A stretch of DNA of 64,000 bases, taken from positions 344,897 to 408,896 of the forward strand of contig CAKRSV010000002.1 in the NCBI GenBank assembly GCA_934401915.1, in the 5' to 3' direction. The notes below the pieces were generated by a model, which ran no database searches, was not told where the DNA came from, and saw nothing but the letters and a program-made list of their open reading frames with translations. The stretch's first letter is position 1; each line of letters opens with the position of its first letter. Positions 51,912 through 60,626 of this stretch are shown here, piece after piece. The DNA is from an uncultured Lachnospiraceae bacterium. GTDB taxonomy: Bacteria; Bacillota; Clostridia; Lachnospirales; Lachnospiraceae. A program made the position numbers and the translations under genes.

Positions 51912-52253
51912 ATGTCACGAACCCAACGTAAATACGACCAGGAATATAAGATCCAGGCTGTCAAACTTGCCAAAGAAATCGGCGGTGCTAAGGCAGCCAA
52001 AGAATTAGGTATCCCAGAAGGAACCATCCACACATGGCTGAAAGCAGTTAGAGCAGGCACATTGGATATTGGCGACGGTGCACATACTCCGGAAAGCGCG
52101 ATGAGTCTTGCTGAGGAGCTTGCCATGCTCCGCAAACGCGTTAAAGATCAGGACAAAGAAATCCGGCGTCTGAAAGAGGAAAATGAATTTCTCGAGGAAG
52201 CAAGCGCTTTTTTCGCAGCCAGCCGTCGGAAGTCAGCAAGAACCAAAGAATGA
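51912..52253 (+). CDS. IS3-family OrfA (HTH protein)
   Basis: The 113-residue protein has an HTH (YDQEYKIQAVKLAKEIGG, AAKELGIPEGTIHTWLK) and a C-terminal leucine-zipper-like helix (RKRVKDQDKEIRRLKEENEFLEE), typical of OrfA. It is preceded by AAGGAGG. Its stop overlaps the orfB start as ATGA. Confidence 0.92.
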   Translation: MSRTQRKYDQEYKIQAVKLAKEIGGAKAAKELGIPEGTIHTWLKAVRAGTLDIGDGAHTPESAMSLAEELAMLRKRVKDQDKEIRRLKEENEFLEEASAFFAASRRKSARTKE

Positions 52254-53158
52254 TGTTCATTGCCATAAAAACGAAAGACGGCGTGATTAAGGGAAAACTC
52301 TCATTCTATTGCCGGATGCTTGGCGTCAGCCGCCAGGGTTTCTACAAATATCTTGCTATTAAAGATCGCCCTTGGAAATATCAGGATCTTGCTGATGCCA
52401 TGAGAGTGATCCATGCTGAGGATGAATGCAATGATACCTATGGACGTATTCGCATGTACCAAGCACTGCTCCTTAAGAATCCGACGGGAATCAAGATCCC
52501 CAGTGAACGAACCGTTTACAGGGTTATGGATGAAATAGGACTTGTCCATCGGCCAAAGCGCAAGCCAAATGGCATTACCAAGGCTGATCGGGAAGCACGT
52601 AAGTCAGATGATCTTCTGAAGAGAGAGTTCAAGGCTGATAAGCCACTTGAAAAATGCGTAACTGATATCACAGAAATCAAGGCAAAAGATGGAAAACTGT
52701 ATGTTTCAGCCATCTTCGACTGCTTTGATTCCAGCGTTCTGGGACTGGCAATGGAAACAAACATGAAGGCAACTCTGTGTGAGCATACACTGGATAATGC
52801 CTATCTGGCGCATCCTGATCTGCGAGGTGCCATTGTGCACTCCGACAGAGGAAGACAATATACCAGTGAAACCTACCGTCAGGCGCTTTCTAAATATGGC
52901 ATTATACAAAGCATGAACAGTGATGGTGGCAGGTGCCACGATAATGCTCGATGTGAAAGCATGTGGGCCAGAATGAAAAGCGAGCTTCTCTATGACCGCT
53001 ACAATACGGAAAGCCTGACCACGGATGAGCTGAGAGTTCTTATTTGGAGATATTTCATCAGTTACTGGAACAACAGGAGGATCTGCTCTGCCAACGGTGG
53101 GCTTCCTCCTATGATTAAGCGTCAGAGATACTACCAATCTCTGGGCCTGGCTGCATAG
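52250..53158 (+). CDS. IS3-family transposase OrfB (integrase core)
   Basis: The 302-residue protein has the rve DDE core: CVTDITEIK, IVHSDRGRQY and NARCESMWARMKSE. The frame is intact, so the element may be active. The ATGA overlap suggests that OrfB can be made by re-initiation as well as by frameshift fusion with OrfA. Confidence 0.93.
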   Translation: MMFIAIKTKDGVIKGKLSFYCRMLGVSRQGFYKYLAIKDRPWKYQDLADAMRVIHAEDECNDTYGRIRMYQALLLKNPTGIKIPSERTVYRVMDEIGLVHRPKRKPNGITKADREARKSDDLLKREFKADKPLEKCVTDITEIKAKDGKLYVSAIFDCFDSSVLGLAMETNMKATLCEHTLDNAYLAHPDLRGAIVHSDRGRQYTSETYRQALSKYGIIQSMNSDGGRCHDNARCESMWARMKSELLYDRYNTESLTTDELRVLIWRYFISYWNNRRICSANGGLPPMIKRQRYYQSLGLAA

Positions 53159-53291
53159 GAAATGATATCTTTGAGATAAATGTGTCAACCAATATTGACA
53201 ATATCATAAGCCAAAACTGACGTCCGGTTTTTGTGCAAAAAAATACTCTGCCATAAGGTGATTATATCATAAAAGCAAGGGAAAAAACGGG

Positions 53292-53442
53292 AAAGTCATT
53301 ACAAAAGTGGAAAGTCGGGTACAAAATTTGCAGGTCGCTTTCAAAATGTGAAACTCGTTTACAAAACGGGAATCTCGGATGACTATTGAACGATTTTTAT
53401 ATTTTGAGTGTCATTTTCTGCAATAAAAGGTCACTTTCTGCA
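53292..53442. repeat. 20-bp tandem repeats, likely IS21-type terminus remnant
   Basis: Four units of pattern AAAGTC-N4-ACAAAA-N4 follow each other with a 20-bp period (53292-53370, first unit 19 bp; third starts CAGGTC, fourth AAACTC). A second pair, TCATTTTCTGCA (53411-53422) and TCACTTTCTGCA (53431-53442), is also 20 bp apart. Multiple terminal repeats of this length are typical of IS21-family ends, and no istAB gene is present. The 53190-53540 gap otherwise holds only a small AAAACTG/CGGTTTT hairpin (about 53214-53233). Confidence 0.55.
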
Positions 53443-53540
53443 CAGGTAGTTGTAAAAATGTTTGAATCGGGTTTATGTTAGAAGTGTAGTTTAGGTACTC
53501 AATTATTGAGAAAAACAAAAATCTTAGGAGGTATGGTTTT

Positions 53541-54392
53541 ATGATCAAAAAAAAATTAGCAAAAATGTTGACAACCTGTTTAATGTCTGTATTTATTATT
53601 GGTACTGCAAGCATGACTGTACATGCAGAAAGTGTGAGAGAAACAGAGCCTAATAATACTATGGAAACCGCTGAAACGATTATGGCAAATCATGAAACCG
53701 CTGCACAGGCAGTCAGTGGTAGTCGTCCTAGCCAGCATGTAGTTACAGGAAGTACAAGTAATACTGACGAGGATTGGTTTAAGGTATATTTGTCAGCCGG
53801 AACGCAGTATGTTACTTGTAACGATGATCCTTTTGAATTTGAGGTTTATGATCCAAACGGCAGTCTTGTTTTAGATGAAATATATACAAAGATAGGATTT
53901 GGTTCAACAGCATATCCGTTTGTGGCATCAACAGATGGATTTTATTATGTAAAAATTAAAGGAATTACATCATCATCTTCAGACTATATATTGCTAGTAG
54001 GTGGTCCAACCTATTCTGTTGCAAGTTGTAAAGTGGAAATGCCTACTGTAAACATGGCAAATGGCAGCGATAGTTCATCATCTATAGATTTACGATTTGA
54101 GGATGCTCTGCCAGAAGATGCTGTAGTATATATGCTTTCAATGAGTGGAATAAGAACTACTGCGGTAGATAGTATTTCAGTTAGAAATCTTAGTAGCAAT
54201 AATACAGTTAACTTATCTACATATACGTGGGATAAATCGGGGTTAGTATCTTTAAACATGCCATTAAAAGGCAGATGGTCAATAACGTATGGCTATAGTA
54301 AGGATATATCTTTCACTCCTACTATTTCTTTGTATTATGCATATCCGGTTACATCAACATATGTTGAGGATGATGTTGTGATTATACAATAA
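53541..54392 (+). CDS. secreted PPC-domain protein
   Basis: A Sec signal peptide (MIKKKLAKMLTTCLMSVF, cut near VHAE) is followed by ETEPNNTMETAETI and DEDWFKVYLSAGTQY, the pattern of bacterial pre-peptidase C-terminal (PPC) domains, about residues 35-145. The rest is beta-rich and unfamiliar. No peptidase domain is present. It is AT-rich, with AGGAGG before ATG 53541. The next gene starts 19 nt downstream. Confidence 0.7.
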   Translation: MIKKKLAKMLTTCLMSVFIIGTASMTVHAESVRETEPNNTMETAETIMANHETAAQAVSGSRPSQHVVTGSTSNTDEDWFKVYLSAGTQYVTCNDDPFEFEVYDPNGSLVLDEIYTKIGFGSTAYPFVASTDGFYYVKIKGITSSSSDYILLVGGPTYSVASCKVEMPTVNMANGSDSSSSIDLRFEDALPEDAVVYMLSMSGIRTTAVDSISVRNLSSNNTVNLSTYTWDKSGLVSLNMPLKGRWSITYGYSKDISFTPTISLYYAYPVTSTYVEDDVVIIQ

Positions 54393-54411
54393 TTTTAGAA
54401 AGAGTGATGCT

Positions 54412-55284
54412 ATGAATGTTAATTTTTTTCCTTTTAGTAATTCACTTCAAATTCTAGGTCGTAGACAGAGTTTGGCAAATATTATGTGCAATCAGCAAAG
54501 TGTTACTCAAAGTAGGAAAAAAGATTTATTTGTTAGAAATACAATGTATGATACAGGAATTTATACAGCTTCAGCAGGAAAAAGAAATAAAATGATTTCA
54601 AACAGTATATTATCTGCTATGAATAATGATATTTCTAAGGTACGAAAACAAGGCGATATATACGAATGCGAAGGAACATTTTTTACAGCGGAGCAGATAC
54701 CTAAAATCAGTGGAACTTCTTTGAATGAAATTAAAGCGGAAGATAATATCATTGACTTTGGGAAGAATAAGTATTTTAAATATGTCTCCCGTGACGGACA
54801 GGAGCATTGTTTATACACAGATAATAAGGGGATAGGCGCTATTGTTTCCGAGATTATGCGTGGCGAGCCTTATGATCCGGTGTTGGAAAGGTATGCGAGC
54901 TTTTGGAATTATATGATGACAAAAGACCCTGTATATGTTCAGTTGTCTTATTCAGATGAAGAAATAAGAGGATATATGGAAAATGCAGGGATAAAAAATG
55001 GCTTTTTCACAGTAAAAATGGGAGATAGGGAAGCAACACAATTTTATTCTGCCACTAAAACAACAAGTCCAATTCAGTCTAAGGAACGATATGATGCAAG
55101 ATATAAGAATTTGACTTCGGGTGGTATTTTGCTTGACGAATATGAAGCTGGAGATATTTTTAAGATTGGTAATAAGGAATATGTTTTAAGTGAATCTCAT
55201 ACATTGGACATACCATACGGAGAGGATATTTATAATATAGAGTATCCGAGTAATTATAAGTTTGGTAAAAAAGTTGAAGAATAA
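54412..55284 (+). CDS. unknown protein related in style to the 59-62 kb cluster
   Basis: The 290-residue product has no signal peptide, begins NVNFFPFSNSLQILG and ends with GILLDEYEAGDIFKIGNKEYVLSESHTLDIPYGEDIYNIEYP. The leaderless Asn/Ser-rich start resembles products further right. I know no function. A short intergenic region with hairpins follows. Confidence 0.6.
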   Translation: MNVNFFPFSNSLQILGRRQSLANIMCNQQSVTQSRKKDLFVRNTMYDTGIYTASAGKRNKMISNSILSAMNNDISKVRKQGDIYECEGTFFTAEQIPKISGTSLNEIKAEDNIIDFGKNKYFKYVSRDGQEHCLYTDNKGIGAIVSEIMRGEPYDPVLERYASFWNYMMTKDPVYVQLSYSDEEIRGYMENAGIKNGFFTVKMGDREATQFYSATKTTSPIQSKERYDARYKNLTSGGILLDEYEAGDIFKIGNKEYVLSESHTLDIPYGEDIYNIEYPSNYKFGKKVEE

Positions 55285-55415
55285 TAAGGGATTCCCTTGA
55301 GGTGGACTAGAAAGTGTGGTTCAGCTCAAGGGAATTTTATATATTCTTATATAAGTAAGAGCATTATACATTAATAGAGTTTTTATTGCGGAAGTTTTCA
55401 CTTATTTCGTGACAT

Positions 55416-55500
55416 GGACTAAAACAAGTCCCTTTTCACCATGCGTATTGCATAAAATAATGCAAAAAGAACCAAAATGGGTTCATGGGCATGGTGAAAA
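55416..55500. promoter_or_regulatory. operator palindrome and nested hairpins before the XRE gene
   Basis: GGACT-aaaaca-AGTCC (55416-55431) is followed by a perfect 12-bp inverted repeat, TTTTCACCATGC (55433-55444) with GCATGGTGAAAA (55489-55500). Inside it lie two smaller hairpins, TTGCAT/ATGCAA (55448-55453 with 55460-55465) and GAACC/GGTTC (55469-55473 with 55480-55484). The RNA would fold as a three-way junction ending 3 nt before the XRE start codon, leaving its ribosome site masked. Confidence 0.55.
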
Positions 55501-55503
55501 TGG

Positions 55504-55737
55504 ATGGAACAGAAAATAAAGCAAGATGAGATATTTATTGGTAAGAATATCCGGCGTATAAGGAAAGAAAAAGGAATCAGGCAGACGGAAATGGTTGCAT
55601 TGTTGCAGTTGGAGAATGTAATGATTACAAGAGAAGCTCTGGTAAAGATAGAACGTGGAATCCAGCATATTCAGGCAACGCAGCTCCGGGCAATAAAAAA
55701 TGTATTAGAGACTACTTATGATGAGTTATTAAAATAG
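55504..55737 (+). CDS. XRE-family HTH regulator
   Basis: The 77-residue protein is a single Cro/CI-type domain: IGKNIRRIRKEKGIRQTEMVALLQ, ITREALVKIERGIQHI and IKNVLETTYDELL. It probably binds the GGACTAAAA-type palindromes upstream of itself (55416) and of the opposite gene (56643). A bidirectional terminator separates it from the convergent neighbour. Confidence 0.88.
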   Translation: MEQKIKQDEIFIGKNIRRIRKEKGIRQTEMVALLQLENVMITREALVKIERGIQHIQATQLRAIKNVLETTYDELLK

Positions 55738-55743
55738 AGAATG

Positions 55744-55789
55744 AAAAAGACAGTCAAGTTTCATATAATGTGGAATTGACTGTCTTTTT
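55744..55789. terminator. bidirectional terminator
   Basis: AAAAAGACAGTCAA (55744-55757) pairs perfectly over 14 bp with TTGACTGTCTTTTT (55776-55789), lying between two convergent genes. Confidence 0.9.
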
Positions 55790-55812
55790 ATGTAGAAATT
55801 AGGATAATCAAA

Positions 55813-56568
55813 TTAGCTCTTGTGCTGATAATTTAAAATATCTTTGAGCAAGGCAGGAGTTATTCTTTTTTTATCCGCTTCAGTTAAATTTGAAAACTGA
55901 GACAAGGTAGTAAGTTTATTCTTTTTAAAAAGAGTAATAGATTTTGGCTCAGACGTAATTTCAAATAGAAATTTGTCATGCCAGCTTTTAGGTGTGTTCC
56001 CATGCTTTCTTAATATACGGTATGTTTTCATGGTAAGGAGGTAGTCCTTATTACATATACAATAGAGGTCATATACGGTTTTGTCGTTAAAGTCATTGAT
56101 GTGGTGGATATTGTTCCTAAAGAGATAAATATATAATTTAGAAGGAAAATTAAATTGTTGGAGACTTTCCTTTACAATGGAAAGAGAATTTATTTTTACG
56201 TGATATTTTTGGCACAGAGCGTCAAGTTCAATTAATGTAGTACTTCCGAGATTGCGGAACTGCATGATTTCCTCCCGTGCATAATGTGTTAGCTGGGAGA
56301 TATACAGTATGTTATTACGATCAAGAATATTATAAAGGCGTTTAGACATAGGAATGCTGCTAATAGGAATTTCATTTTCAGGAGGAAATATGTAACCGTA
56401 TGTGTTTAGCTCTTTCATAATGGGATTGAGAGAACAATTACGAGGAAGAACATTTGCTAAAGAGATATAATTATATTCCTTAAGTTCGGAAACAGTAGTA
56501 ATTCCGGCATATGCTAATGCAAATTTGGTAATAGAAGAAAGATTAAGCTGCTCAATTTGGGTATCCAT
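55813..56568 (-). CDS. protein with repeated RNA polymerase alpha-CTD-like domains
   Basis: The 251-residue soluble protein contains at least one clear alpha-CTD-like helix-hairpin-helix unit (MSKRLYNILDRNNILYISQL, then FRNLGSTTLIELDALCQKY, about 70-130) and two weaker copies at about 10-60 and 140-195 (LYIYLFRNNIHHINDF). In RNA polymerase this domain binds UP-element DNA and activators. A free multi-copy protein may act as a regulator or decoy. The gene faces the XRE gene tail to tail and has the palindrome 56643-56658 75 bp upstream. Confidence 0.65.
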   Translation of the reverse strand: MDTQIEQLNLSSITKFALAYAGITTVSELKEYNYISLANVLPRNCSLNPIMKELNTYGYIFPPENEIPISSIPMSKRLYNILDRNNILYISQLTHYAREEIMQFRNLGSTTLIELDALCQKYHVKINSLSIVKESLQQFNFPSKLYIYLFRNNIHHINDFNDKTVYDLYCICNKDYLLTMKTYRILRKHGNTPKSWHDKFLFEITSEPKSITLFKKNKLTTLSQFSNLTEADKKRITPALLKDILNYQHKS

Positions 56569-56642
56569 TGTTTTGACTCCTTTATCTGTATAAATAAAAC
56601 TATTAGCATTATATCATTGATTTTGGATAAAAGGAAGAATGT

Positions 56643-56658
56643 GGACTAAAATTAGTCC
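56643..56658. promoter_or_regulatory. operator palindrome upstream of the alpha-CTD-like gene
   Basis: GGACTAA-AA-TTAGTCC is a perfect palindrome. It matches the GGACTAAAACAAGTCC site at 55416-55431, and each lies 70-90 bp upstream of a gene of the convergent pair, suggesting one shared regulator. Confidence 0.55.
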
Positions 56659-56711
56659 TTGTATTATTGTATCTATATAGAACCTCAGATGATAATTGTC
56701 GGGAAGATTAG

Positions 56712-56749
56712 AGTCCAGTCGCAACATTCAGAAGTCCAGTCACAACATT
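56712..56749 (+). promoter_or_regulatory. LytTR-type direct repeats upstream of the two-component genes
   Basis: AGTCCAGTCGCAACATT (56712-56728) and AGTCCAGTCACAACATT (56733-56749) differ at one base and have a 21-bp period, two DNA turns. LytTR regulators such as AgrA bind paired direct repeats with this spacing. An AT-rich -10-like stretch follows near 56775-56785. Confidence 0.65.
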
Positions 56750-56845
56750 TCCGAATTAAAAGAAAGAAATCTGCCGATAATATAAATGAACAATAGATGA
56801 TGTTATCCATATTTGATAATGAGCCATGAAAATGAGGTGGAATAG

Positions 56846-57595
56846 TTGAACATAGCAATTTGCGATGATGAGGAAAATATACGCATTTACATACGCAAGC
56901 TGATACAGAAGCAGGAACCTTTTTGTAAGATAACAGAGTTTTCATCGGGCAAGGAATTATTGGAGTTTCAGGATGAGACAAATGCAGAAGAAATAGACAT
57001 ACTTTTTCTGGATATCTCTATGGGAGATGAGGATGGAATGACTGTGGCAAAGCAGCTCAGGAGCCAGATGGAAAGCAAGAAAGAAGCAGTGTGGGGAAGC
57101 CTGCCGCTTCTGATATTTGTAACGGGATATCCGGAATATATGCAGGAGGCTTTTTCTGTTAATGCTTTTCAGTATATTGTAAAACCGATTCAGGAAAGCA
57201 ATTTTGAGCAGGTTTTTGCACAGACCATACGGGAGTATCAATATCTGATGGCAAAGAAAAAGGAAAAACCAAAAGAAGTATTAGTTCGGAATGAAAATAG
57301 AACAAGAAGTGTTTCAGCAGATGATATTTACTATATTGAAAGCAGTAATCGGAAAGTGACCTTGTATTTGCGGCATGAAAAAATTGAATATTATGACAAG
57401 ATCAGCTCACTGGAAAGCGAGCTTAAGCCGGATTTTTTCCGTATACACAAAGGGTATCTGGTTAACATAAAATATGTGGAACGATATGACCGGACAGAGG
57501 TGAAAATGAGAAACGGGGACAGTCTGCTGATATCCAAGTATAAATATCAGGACTTTGTAAAGCGTTATTTGGAATACATTTCGGAGGAAAGATAA
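56846..57595 (+). CDS. LytTR-family response regulator
   Basis: The 249-residue protein has a receiver domain (D7/D8 acidic pocket, phospho-acceptor D56 in LFLDISMGDEDG, FVTGY and KPI) and a C-terminal LytTR DNA-binding domain (YYIESSNRKVTLYL, FFRIHKGYLVNIKYVERY). TTG 56846 follows GAGGTGG. It probably binds the direct repeats at 56712-56749 and so regulates its own operon. The sensor kinase starts immediately after its stop. Confidence 0.92.
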   Translation: MNIAICDDEENIRIYIRKLIQKQEPFCKITEFSSGKELLEFQDETNAEEIDILFLDISMGDEDGMTVAKQLRSQMESKKEAVWGSLPLLIFVTGYPEYMQEAFSVNAFQYIVKPIQESNFEQVFAQTIREYQYLMAKKKEKPKEVLVRNENRTRSVSADDIYYIESSNRKVTLYLRHEKIEYYDKISSLESELKPDFFRIHKGYLVNIKYVERYDRTEVKMRNGDSLLISKYKYQDFVKRYLEYISEER

Positions 57596-58999
57596 TTGAG
57601 TCAGGTTACATATGAAATCATTCGCAAGCTTTTTGAAATCTATCCTATTATTCTGCAAATCGTTCTTTTTCTGGTATTGTGGAATGTATTTTTTCGGTGG
57701 GAGAAAGGGATATGGATTGTTGCAGGAATATTGGCAGTGATGAATATCTGCATGGGGCTATGGCTGGAAAAGCCGGGGGTAATACGATATACAATGTCCG
57801 CTGTCATTGTGTTGGGATATTGTTTTTGCAAATACCAAAAACATTTGGAAAAGGCGGTATTCATACTGCTGCTGTTTTACAATTTTCATGCGTTAAGTTA
57901 TTTGATTGCAGACAGTATTTATCAATGTACAGTGGAGAGCATATTTAGAGGGTTGGATGTTCTGAGTGAGGAATATATATTTCGGGTTTATCTGGGTATG
58001 GCGATAGGTATGGGCATCCTGCTTTTATCGTACACGTTGGTATTACTGATTATGACAGGTGTCGTGATAAAAATCGTAAAGAAACCGTTTATGCTGAGAT
58101 GGCAGGAAACGATATTCCTTTCAGTACTGAATATTGTAGGGAGTATGATTGTAGGAATAAGCGTAGACCTTTCCGTAGTGCAAATCGAGGGTGGAGTTTT
58201 TCTGTTGTATGATGACAAGCAGGAAATGTTGTGGAAATTACCGATAATTGCGGTTCTTATCTATGTGGGGGAAATTTCGGCAATATACATCTACCAGAAT
58301 TACAGGAAGCTTCAAAAAGAACGGCAGAAACATTTTGTGGAAGAACAACAGGTCAAAGCCATGAAGCAGAGACTGGAAGAAGCAGAGAACTTCTACGGGA
58401 GCATTCGCAGAGTAAGGCATGAGATGAAAAACCATATGACGAATATAAAAGGGCTGGTGGCAAGTGAGAAATATGATGAAGTAGAGAATTATATCGAAAA
58501 ACTGGATGAAACCATACAGACTATGGACTATAAATTCAATACAGGAAATGCGGTCACAGATGTGATTATCAATGATAAATACCAGAAAGCGGAAAATGCA
58601 GGTATTTCGTTTCAAGTAAAATTTAACTTGGGGGAAACAGACACAATTTCTGCATTTGATATAGGTATCATTCTGAATAACCTTTTAGACAATGCCATAG
58701 AAGCCTGCGAGAAACTGGAGCAGGAACAGCGATATATCAATCTGACTTTAAAGAAAAAGAATCATTTCCTACTGATTGAAGTGGAAAACAGCTTTGATGG
58801 GAAAGTGATATGGGAAGATGGAGGTATCGTCCCGATGACAACGAAACAGAGCGATCTGCCGGATATTTTGATGGAGCATGGAATAGGGTTAAAAAATGTA
58901 AAGAATGTGGCAGACCATTATCTTGGAGATATGGATATCAAAATAAAAAACGATGTGTTTAAAGTCACAGTAATGCTGCAGCAGAAGGAAATAAAATAA
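57596..58999 (+). CDS. AgrC-like sensor histidine kinase (GHKL type)
   Basis: The 467-residue protein has six or seven N-terminal membrane helices (about 15-240), a short coiled coil, phospho-acceptor H275 in RRVRHEMKNHM, and a GHKL ATPase domain with NLLDNAIEA and EHGIGLKNV. The AgrC-like layout suggests a peptide ligand. No agrB/agrD pair or other signal gene is seen nearby. TTG 57596 abuts the regulator stop. Confidence 0.9.
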   Translation: MSQVTYEIIRKLFEIYPIILQIVLFLVLWNVFFRWEKGIWIVAGILAVMNICMGLWLEKPGVIRYTMSAVIVLGYCFCKYQKHLEKAVFILLLFYNFHALSYLIADSIYQCTVESIFRGLDVLSEEYIFRVYLGMAIGMGILLLSYTLVLLIMTGVVIKIVKKPFMLRWQETIFLSVLNIVGSMIVGISVDLSVVQIEGGVFLLYDDKQEMLWKLPIIAVLIYVGEISAIYIYQNYRKLQKERQKHFVEEQQVKAMKQRLEEAENFYGSIRRVRHEMKNHMTNIKGLVASEKYDEVENYIEKLDETIQTMDYKFNTGNAVTDVIINDKYQKAENAGISFQVKFNLGETDTISAFDIGIILNNLLDNAIEACEKLEQEQRYINLTLKKKNHFLLIEVENSFDGKVIWEDGGIVPMTTKQSDLPDILMEHGIGLKNVKNVADHYLGDMDIKIKNDVFKVTVMLQQKEIK

Positions 59000-59030
59000 A
59001 AAAATATGAAAAAGGAAGGAGAATGTAGTA

Positions 59031-59711
59031 ATGGATGTAGGTTCAGTTTATGGCAGTTATTATGAAACAGCAAAGAGTTACATGGGTTTGAGGAAGGAGG
59101 AAAAACAAGCGGGATTTGCGGAAAAGGTCACAGACAAAAGTCAGGTTTCCTCGGAAGATATGACCTTGGAGGAATACAAGGAGTATTTTAATGAAAAGAT
59201 GAATTCATTATATACACATCCATCGCAGCGGAATAGAAATGATATTATAGATATTACGGATGCCGCTTATAAAAGAATGCAGACTGATCCGGAATATGAG
59301 AAGAAAATATTAGACGCTTTAGCGAAGAATAAGGCAGTTAATTTTGGAAACTATATTCCACAAATATCATATATGCATATAGATGACACATATGAGAAAT
59401 GTTACGGCTATACGCAGGGCATGAAGGAGAATGACGGTTATTCCAGGAGTTCCTCCGCAAAGGGAACTGATGCCGGACGGCAGAAAAAGGCAAGGCAGAA
59501 GGAACTGCTGGAAGAATATTTGGAAAAGCGGGCGCAGATGAAGGAATTTCAGCAGGAGGCGTTGGAAGAAAAGATTGCAAAGCAGGAATTGGAGAGGAGC
59601 AGGCTGACAAAGGTGTGGAGCAGTAAGAGGCAGATGGCAGCGGCAACCAATGCATATGAATCAAATGTAATGACAGAGACATCGACGGGTAGCAATTCAC
59701 TGCTTGGCTAA
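59031..59711 (+). CDS. leaderless paralogue 1 of the LytTR-linked cluster (DUF6033-like)
   Basis: The 226-residue protein starts MDVGSVYGSYYETAKSYMG without signal peptide. A conserved middle (IIDITDAAYKRMQTDPEYEKKILDALAKN) is followed by a long coiled coil (LLEEYLEKRAQMKEFQQEAL, KIAKQELERSRL) and a C-terminus NAYESNVMTE...LLG. The 60627 product shares all of these. The gene begins 31 nt after the kinase, so it is probably in the kinase operon. Function unknown. Confidence 0.65.
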   Translation: MDVGSVYGSYYETAKSYMGLRKEEKQAGFAEKVTDKSQVSSEDMTLEEYKEYFNEKMNSLYTHPSQRNRNDIIDITDAAYKRMQTDPEYEKKILDALAKNKAVNFGNYIPQISYMHIDDTYEKCYGYTQGMKENDGYSRSSSAKGTDAGRQKKARQKELLEEYLEKRAQMKEFQQEALEEKIAKQELERSRLTKVWSSKRQMAAATNAYESNVMTETSTGSNSLLG

Positions 59712-59752
59712 ATGCGGGCATTAAGCGTGGACTAACCATAAGGGGGTATATC

Positions 59753-59795
59753 GTGCAATATTGCACATAGCAATTCCAACTGACAGAGGAATTGC
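59753..59795. repeat. palindrome and hairpin inside the paralogue operon
   Basis: GTGCAATATTGCAC (59753-59766) is a perfect 14-bp palindrome and GCAATTCC (59770-59777) pairs with GGAATTGC (59788-59795). They lie between paralogues 1 and 2 without a T run, so RNA processing or a regulatory site is more likely than termination. Confidence 0.4.
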
Positions 59796-59857
59796 AGAAA
59801 CAGATAACAGCCGGAAATGGATTTCACAATATATCAAATTCAAGGGAGGATTCAAAG

Positions 59858-60508
59858 ATGAGCATTAGTGGAATAGGTGAGAAATATTATCAGAACAATG
59901 TGACAACAATGAAAAGCACAAACAGCAAGGACAAAGTGCAGGAATATTATGAGAAACTGTGTAAAAAGTTCCCGGAGATTACTTTTAATACGGGTAGCAG
60001 TCTTATGAGTGGAAATGAAAATAAAGTGGTAATAAATCTTTCTAGCGAATGTCTAAAGAAAATGGCAAATGATCCGGAATTTGCCAAGAAAGTAGAGTTT
60101 AATTTAACTGGTGCAGTACCGGGACAGAATAGAATGTTTGCACAAGCCAAAGCTGATAATGCAGTGATACATGGTGTTACAACTGTAATAGATGCCGATG
60201 GGAATGCTTCTGTTACTTGCGGAGGTATGACAAGAACCAGTGGTTCAAAACAAAATTCAACTATATTGAATGCGGAAAAGAAACAAAAAGAAAGATTACA
60301 GAAAAAGCGTGAGGAAAGAAAAATCTCAGAAGAAAAGGCAGCTAAGAGACGGGCAGAGAAAAAGGCGCAGTTGGAGAAGCTGACAGAAGATGAAACGTTT
60401 ACAATATCAGCTACTGGCACTGATGTAAAAAGTGTTACGCAGAACCTCTTAGCTACGGTTTCTGGTACATCTGCGCCGACAGGGGCAAGTTTTGATATAA
60501 AGGCATAA
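59858..60508 (+). CDS. leaderless paralogue 2 (DUF6033-like)
   Basis: ATG 59858 follows GGGAGGA. The 216-residue product starts MSISGIGEKYYQNNVTT, nearly the same as paralogue 3, has the VVINLSSECLKKMANDPEFAKKVEF segment of the family and a Lys/Glu-rich coiled coil (about 155-190). Its C-terminus ends GASFDIKA instead of the NAYEAN tail. Function unknown. Confidence 0.65.
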   Translation: MSISGIGEKYYQNNVTTMKSTNSKDKVQEYYEKLCKKFPEITFNTGSSLMSGNENKVVINLSSECLKKMANDPEFAKKVEFNLTGAVPGQNRMFAQAKADNAVIHGVTTVIDADGNASVTCGGMTRTSGSKQNSTILNAEKKQKERLQKKREERKISEEKAAKRRAEKKAQLEKLTEDETFTISATGTDVKSVTQNLLATVSGTSAPTGASFDIKA

Positions 60509-60626
60509 GGAGAAATTGTTCATATTCCGCAAGGCGCATAAACCTTTGCTTTTGCGGACTGCCCGGACTTATTGCAAGGGGGCAGGGGCGGCAATATAAA
60601 AAATTGATGACAAAGGAGGATTAAAA

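Larger units (their letters stand above)
51852..53189 (+). mobile_element. IS3-family insertion sequence
   Basis: Imperfect terminal inverted repeats are visible: GTTGACACCTTATTCTCAAG (51852-51871) and, inverted, GTTGACACATTTATCTCAAAG (53189-53169). They enclose two consecutive genes, orfA and orfB. No clear target duplication is seen at the flanks. The TTGACA in the left end could act as a -35 box. Confidence 0.85.

Noticed and set aside
53292..53442. CRISPR array
   Set aside because: Units repeat every 20 bp with no spacers of separate origin and only loosely conserved sequence; cas genes are absent.
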